Shown in pieces: positions 61,085 to 64,000 of a stretch of 64,000 nucleotides of DNA. The translations under genes were made by a program, and so were the position numbers. Source of the stretch: Piper betle (lineage: Eukaryota; Streptophyta; Magnoliopsida; Piperales; Piperaceae); contig JAURVB010008778.1 in NCBI GenBank assembly GCA_033002965.1, forward strand, positions 1 to 64,000, given 5' to 3'. Position 1 is the first letter of the stretch; each line of letters starts with the position of its first letter. The notes below the pieces were generated by a model that made no database searches, was not told where the DNA came from, and saw only the letters and a program-made list of their open reading frames with translations.

Positions 61085-61345
61085 ATACTAAGTAAGATGC
61101 CACACCTTGCTCCATTAACTCTAATTTTATAGATAACTCTTATTTAATGACGAGATAAGTTATAATAATTTGATTTGTTAGCAATAAGACTCTAATTTCA
61201 AAGATAAATTTTAAGTAAATGAGCAAATAAATTATAATAATTTTATGTATTTTTGCATTTTCCTATATTTTGAGTAATCGAATCTCTTATTTTTTATCTA
61301 TTATAGAGCTATTTTTAATTTCTATTGTATTAATAAGAAGAGTAA
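61085..61345. repeat. AT-rich dispersed repeat, copy C
   Basis: It shares 'gacgagataagttataataatttga', 'tttcaaagataaatttta', 'tcttattttttatctattatagagc' and 'gtattaataagaag' with copies A and B, in the same order. Confidence 0.5.
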
Positions 61346-61370
61346 AGAGAGGTTGGTATAGTACGTGTGC

Positions 61371-61372
<2 letters not shown>

Positions 61373-61412
<40 letters not shown>
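61373..61412. repeat. (GT)n-(AT)n microsatellite
   Basis: A few GT units are followed by about eighteen AT units. Confidence 0.9.
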
Positions 61413-61417
<5 letters not shown>

Positions 61418-61659
61418 TATTATCTCTTTGGAGGGATTTAATTGTAAGACATTAATTCAAAACTCTTCCAGAAATGATTCAATGATTTAATTATATATCC
61501 CCTGTCCATATCTTTAGCCATCAATTTTTTTACATAAATTGTTCATATTTTGGAATGTAGTATTTAGCGGATACAAACTTAAGGGCATTAAAAACAAATG
61601 TCAAATACGGGCGTAATTGAGTGGGGGGGGGGATTAGGGTACGCTAAGCGGGTGGTGGC

Positions 61660-61670
61660 CTATAAAAAGG
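61660..61670 (+). promoter_or_regulatory. Probable TATA box of the F-box/kelch gene
   Basis: ctataaaaagg is a good TATA match about 30 bases before the start of a GC- and CT-rich leader. The leader runs to the splice donor near 62074. Confidence 0.5.
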
Positions 61671-62074
61671 AAAAAGTAACCCAAGGACAAGGTCACAAAG
61701 AAGTAACTAAACCACGGTTACTTTCCTCCGCGGGGAGCACCACCCACGCCTCATTACCCGAGTCCACGCTGTTAGATAAGGCACTTCAATTTCACCGTCG
61801 GAGGGGTGGGGCCCGCCACCATACTAAGGGTAGGCCGCATGGAGCCAACGGGCGCTCTTCCTCGCCCGCGGGCCCCGCCGATTTTGGCGGAATAAATTGG
61901 CGCCGGGAGGTTGGCCGTCCCCCTCCCACGCCCACGCCCGCCCCGCCCCCATCCCCATCACACTCCCCGACTCTCCAGTTTTGACCGGCGAAAAACGCGG
62001 AGCCCCTCCCCATATCTTCCAATTCCACCGCCATACCCTCCCTTCGATCTATCCTCCTCCTTCCCAATCCGATT

Positions 62075-62644
62075 GTAAGTCGTTCGTCTTTTTTCTTCTC
62101 TCTCGCCATTTTTTGGATCGTTGTTGTTGGATGTTGGCTTGGTTGGTTGCGATGGTCTCGGATCGATGTGTCGTTGTTTTCGGATGCGAATTGATGTGAC
62201 GGTGCGAGATCCGGAGCGGTGGAATTGTTTTGTTTTTTTGTTTGTTTGATTGATTTGTTGGTGTTTTGAGCAAGGTTTTTGGATTGGTGGTGTTTTTGCA
62301 TTTGTTAATGAGGTGAGGGTGTTGTTGATATTGGCTGTTTTGATGATGCTGTGGTTTGAGTTTCGATCTGTGGTGTTGTTTGGGGTTTGGAGGTGTTGTC
62401 TGCTTGTGTCCCGGATCGGGTTGTATTTAAGCCTGATTTTGGGGCGGATGGAATATAGGTGTTGATTGCTTGTAATTCGTTGTTTATGGATGATGTTTGG
62501 ATAGATGAATTGATTTGATTTGTGCGGTTGTGAACAATATAGGATGGATTTGTTTTGAATTGAGTTGGATAGATCAGGGGTTTGATTGTACTCACTTGTT
62601 GTCAGATTAGTTGATGTCTTGTGTTGGAGGAATCGTATTCTTAG
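62075..62644 (+). other. Probable intron in the leader of the F-box/kelch gene
   Basis: A strong donor gatt|gtaagt at 62075 is followed by T-rich, TTG/GTT-rich intron-like sequence and an acceptor ttcttag|gtg ending at 62644. Leader introns with this T-rich composition are common in plant genes of this family. An alternative acceptor (gtcag) lies at about 62605. No long forward frame crosses it, while the reverse-strand open frames here are shadows. Confidence 0.55.
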
Positions 62645-62757
62645 GTGACTGGAGCTGCTTATGGAAGGGATTAGAAGCAAAAGTATTTTGCATCACAAGA
62701 TTGAATGAGTTATAGTGGAGGTGATTATCTGTTTGTTTTGTTGAATTTGTTTCGGAC

Positions 62758-63968
62758 ATGTTTGAGGGCCGCTTGTCCTGCTGGGCACTGAGGGCATTAC
62801 CTGGTTCCCCCGAGCTAGAAGATTGTTGTGGTTTCATGAATTGTCGTGTCCATGCTAGGCAGAACGGCAAACGAAGCCGGATTGAGGGAGAGAATATGGA
62901 TGATGTGCCCTTGGTTGATGGTGATTTCCTCATTCCCAATCTTGATCGAGATGTGTCAATCAATTGCCTTGTCCGTTGCTCGCGCTCTGATTATTCATCA
63001 CTCTCATGCCTCAACCGTGGTTTCCGCAAACTGTTTTTAAGTGGTGATATTTATAGACGAAGGAGGCAATTAGGCATTGAAGAGCGTTGGATTTATTTCT
63101 CATGTGACATACTTGAATGGGATGTGTTTGACCCCGTTAGGAAGAGATGGATGCACTTGCCTCAGATGCCTCCAAAGGAGTGTTTTATGTGCTCAGATAA
63201 GGAGTCCCTCGCTGTGGGCACCGAGCTTCTTGTCTTTGGAAAGGGAATCGACTCATGCCTTATCCTGAGGTATAGCCTTCTGACAAATTCATGGTCTCCT
63301 GGGATAAAATGAACACTCCTAGATGTTTATTTGGTTCTGCTAGTCTTGGTGAAATTGCTATTTTGGCTGGTGGTTGTGATATTGATGGTAATATACTAAG
63401 CTCAGCAGAACTTTATGACTCTGGAAAGGGTACTTGGGATATATTACCTAACATGAACAAGCCAAGAAGGATGTGTTCAGGTTTCTTTATGGACGAAAAG
63501 TTTTATGTTGTTGGTGGGAATACAAATCCAGAAGAAGGAAATATGATTTCACCATCACTAAACTGTGGAGAAGAGTTTGATTTGAGGACACGGACATGGA
63601 AGGTTATAGAGAATATGGCACCTGCCCGGAGAACGGCTGCTGAGCCTCCTTCGCTTCTTGCTGTTGTTAACAATGAGCTTTATGCTGCAGATTACACTGG
63701 AATGGAGCTGAGGAAGTATGATAAGAGAAGGAATTCTTGGTCCGTGCTTGGGAGGCTGCCGGAGAGTGCAGTTTCAGTTAATGGATGGGGACTTGCATTC
63801 AGGGCATGTGGAGATCGTCTCATAGTTGTTGGAGGGCCAAGACGGCTGGGAGGAAGCATCATAGAATTAAATTCTTGGGTTCCAACAGATGGTCCTCCAG
63901 AGTGGGACTTACTAGCAAGTAAGCAATCAGGAACCTTTGTTTATAATTGTGCAGTGATGAGCTGCTAA
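62758..63968 (+). CDS. F-box/kelch-repeat protein, SKIP11-like (one frameshift)
   Basis: It resembles Arabidopsis At1g74510, At1g26930 and SKIP11. Residues about 58-103 form the F-box (IPNLDRDVSINCLVRCSRSDYSSLSC). From about 112 a kelch propeller follows: PRCLFGSASLGEIAILAGG, SAELYDSGKGTWDILPNM, FYVVGG, EEFDLRTRTWKVIENM, LYAADY, NGWGLAFRACGDRLIVVGG. The C-terminus VYNCAVMSC is family-typical. Such proteins are substrate receptors of SCF ubiquitin ligases: the F-box binds the SKP1/ASK adaptor and the kelch propeller the target; the target is unknown here. The frame breaks inside the first kelch repeats at AAAA 63306-63309; one missing A explains it, and about 403 residues result with no other stop. 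Probably a sequence error in a working gene. The coding part has no intron. The start Met is followed by FEGR, similar to the family's MLEG start. Confidence 0.88.
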
Positions 63969-64000
63969 TTTACTGTAATGATCAATTGTAGTTGTTGGAT

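Larger units (their letters stand above)
56537..61620. other. Intergenic region, repeats only
   Basis: No protein family was recognised. The frames 57262-57627 and 60060-60422 are each over 100 codons and also open on the opposite strand, but resemble nothing known. AT-rich dispersed repeat copies lie at 58590-59000 and 61085-61345. The window's microsatellites at 60951-60999 and 61373-61412 flank the second copy. Confidence 0.45.

Noticed and set aside
61792..62680. Long minus-strand frames (169 and 240 codons)
   Set aside because: They are antisense to the T-rich leader intron and leader of the F-box/kelch gene, giving Asn/Thr/Gln-rich strings without homology.
1..64000. tRNA, rRNA, CRISPR or a bacterial-style system
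   Set aside because: No tRNA B-box with a matching cloverleaf, no ribosomal sequence and no regularly spaced repeats were seen by eye; the window is plant nuclear DNA.

Overview
This is nuclear DNA from a flowering plant: AT-rich intergenic sequence, spliced genes with GT-AG introns, and much transposon debris. A monocot is likely but not proven. The hints are the high-GC first exons of the glutaredoxin-like and PRE genes and the resemblance of the sucrose transporter to the rice SUT4 group. No rRNA, tRNA, CRISPR array or bacterial-style operon was found. Plant genes are transcribed singly, so neighbours here imply no shared pathway.

Layout. 1-9.1 kb is AT-rich and holds a stray fragment of the glutaredoxin-like gene (about 2.05-2.30 kb) and a hAT-type MITE (5655-6437). 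A five-exon glutamate receptor-like channel gene lies on the minus strand (9109-12287). A second MITE (13007-13499) and a possible third, unrelated one (15009-15730) follow. A myristoylation-motif glutaredoxin-like gene (16513-18037, plus) is broken by two one-base frameshifts. A complete 14-exon SUC3/SUT2-type sucrose transporter (21077-27610, minus, 602 codons) comes next. 28.5-30.5 kb is a decayed hAT (RICESLEEPER-like) transposase. 31203-34003 is a solo LTR with a perfect 5-bp target duplication. 34-43.8 kb is repeats, including a MITE at 36677-37324. A two-exon PRE-type atypical bHLH gene lies at 43847-44276 (minus). 44.7-53.8 kb is mostly unannotatable, with a long-TIR element at 47407-48182. 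53873-56531 is a short LTR retrotransposon carrying only gag and protease, with perfect TSDs. 56.5-61.6 kb is repeats. An F-box/kelch gene (62758-63968, plus, preceded by a leader intron) closes the window and has one one-base frameshift.

Main second-look points. (1) Every frameshift I could localise (two in the glutaredoxin-like gene, one in the F-box/kelch gene, three in the gag-protease element) is the loss of one base in a run of 3-6 identical bases. This suggests homopolymer undercalling in the assembly rather than gene death. (2) The gag-protease element is a complete, TSD-flanked, non-autonomous TR-GAG-like unit. (3) Four TIR elements show recognisable 8-bp target duplications. (4) The GLR has an unusual M3 gate motif. 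I found no convincing new multi-gene system.
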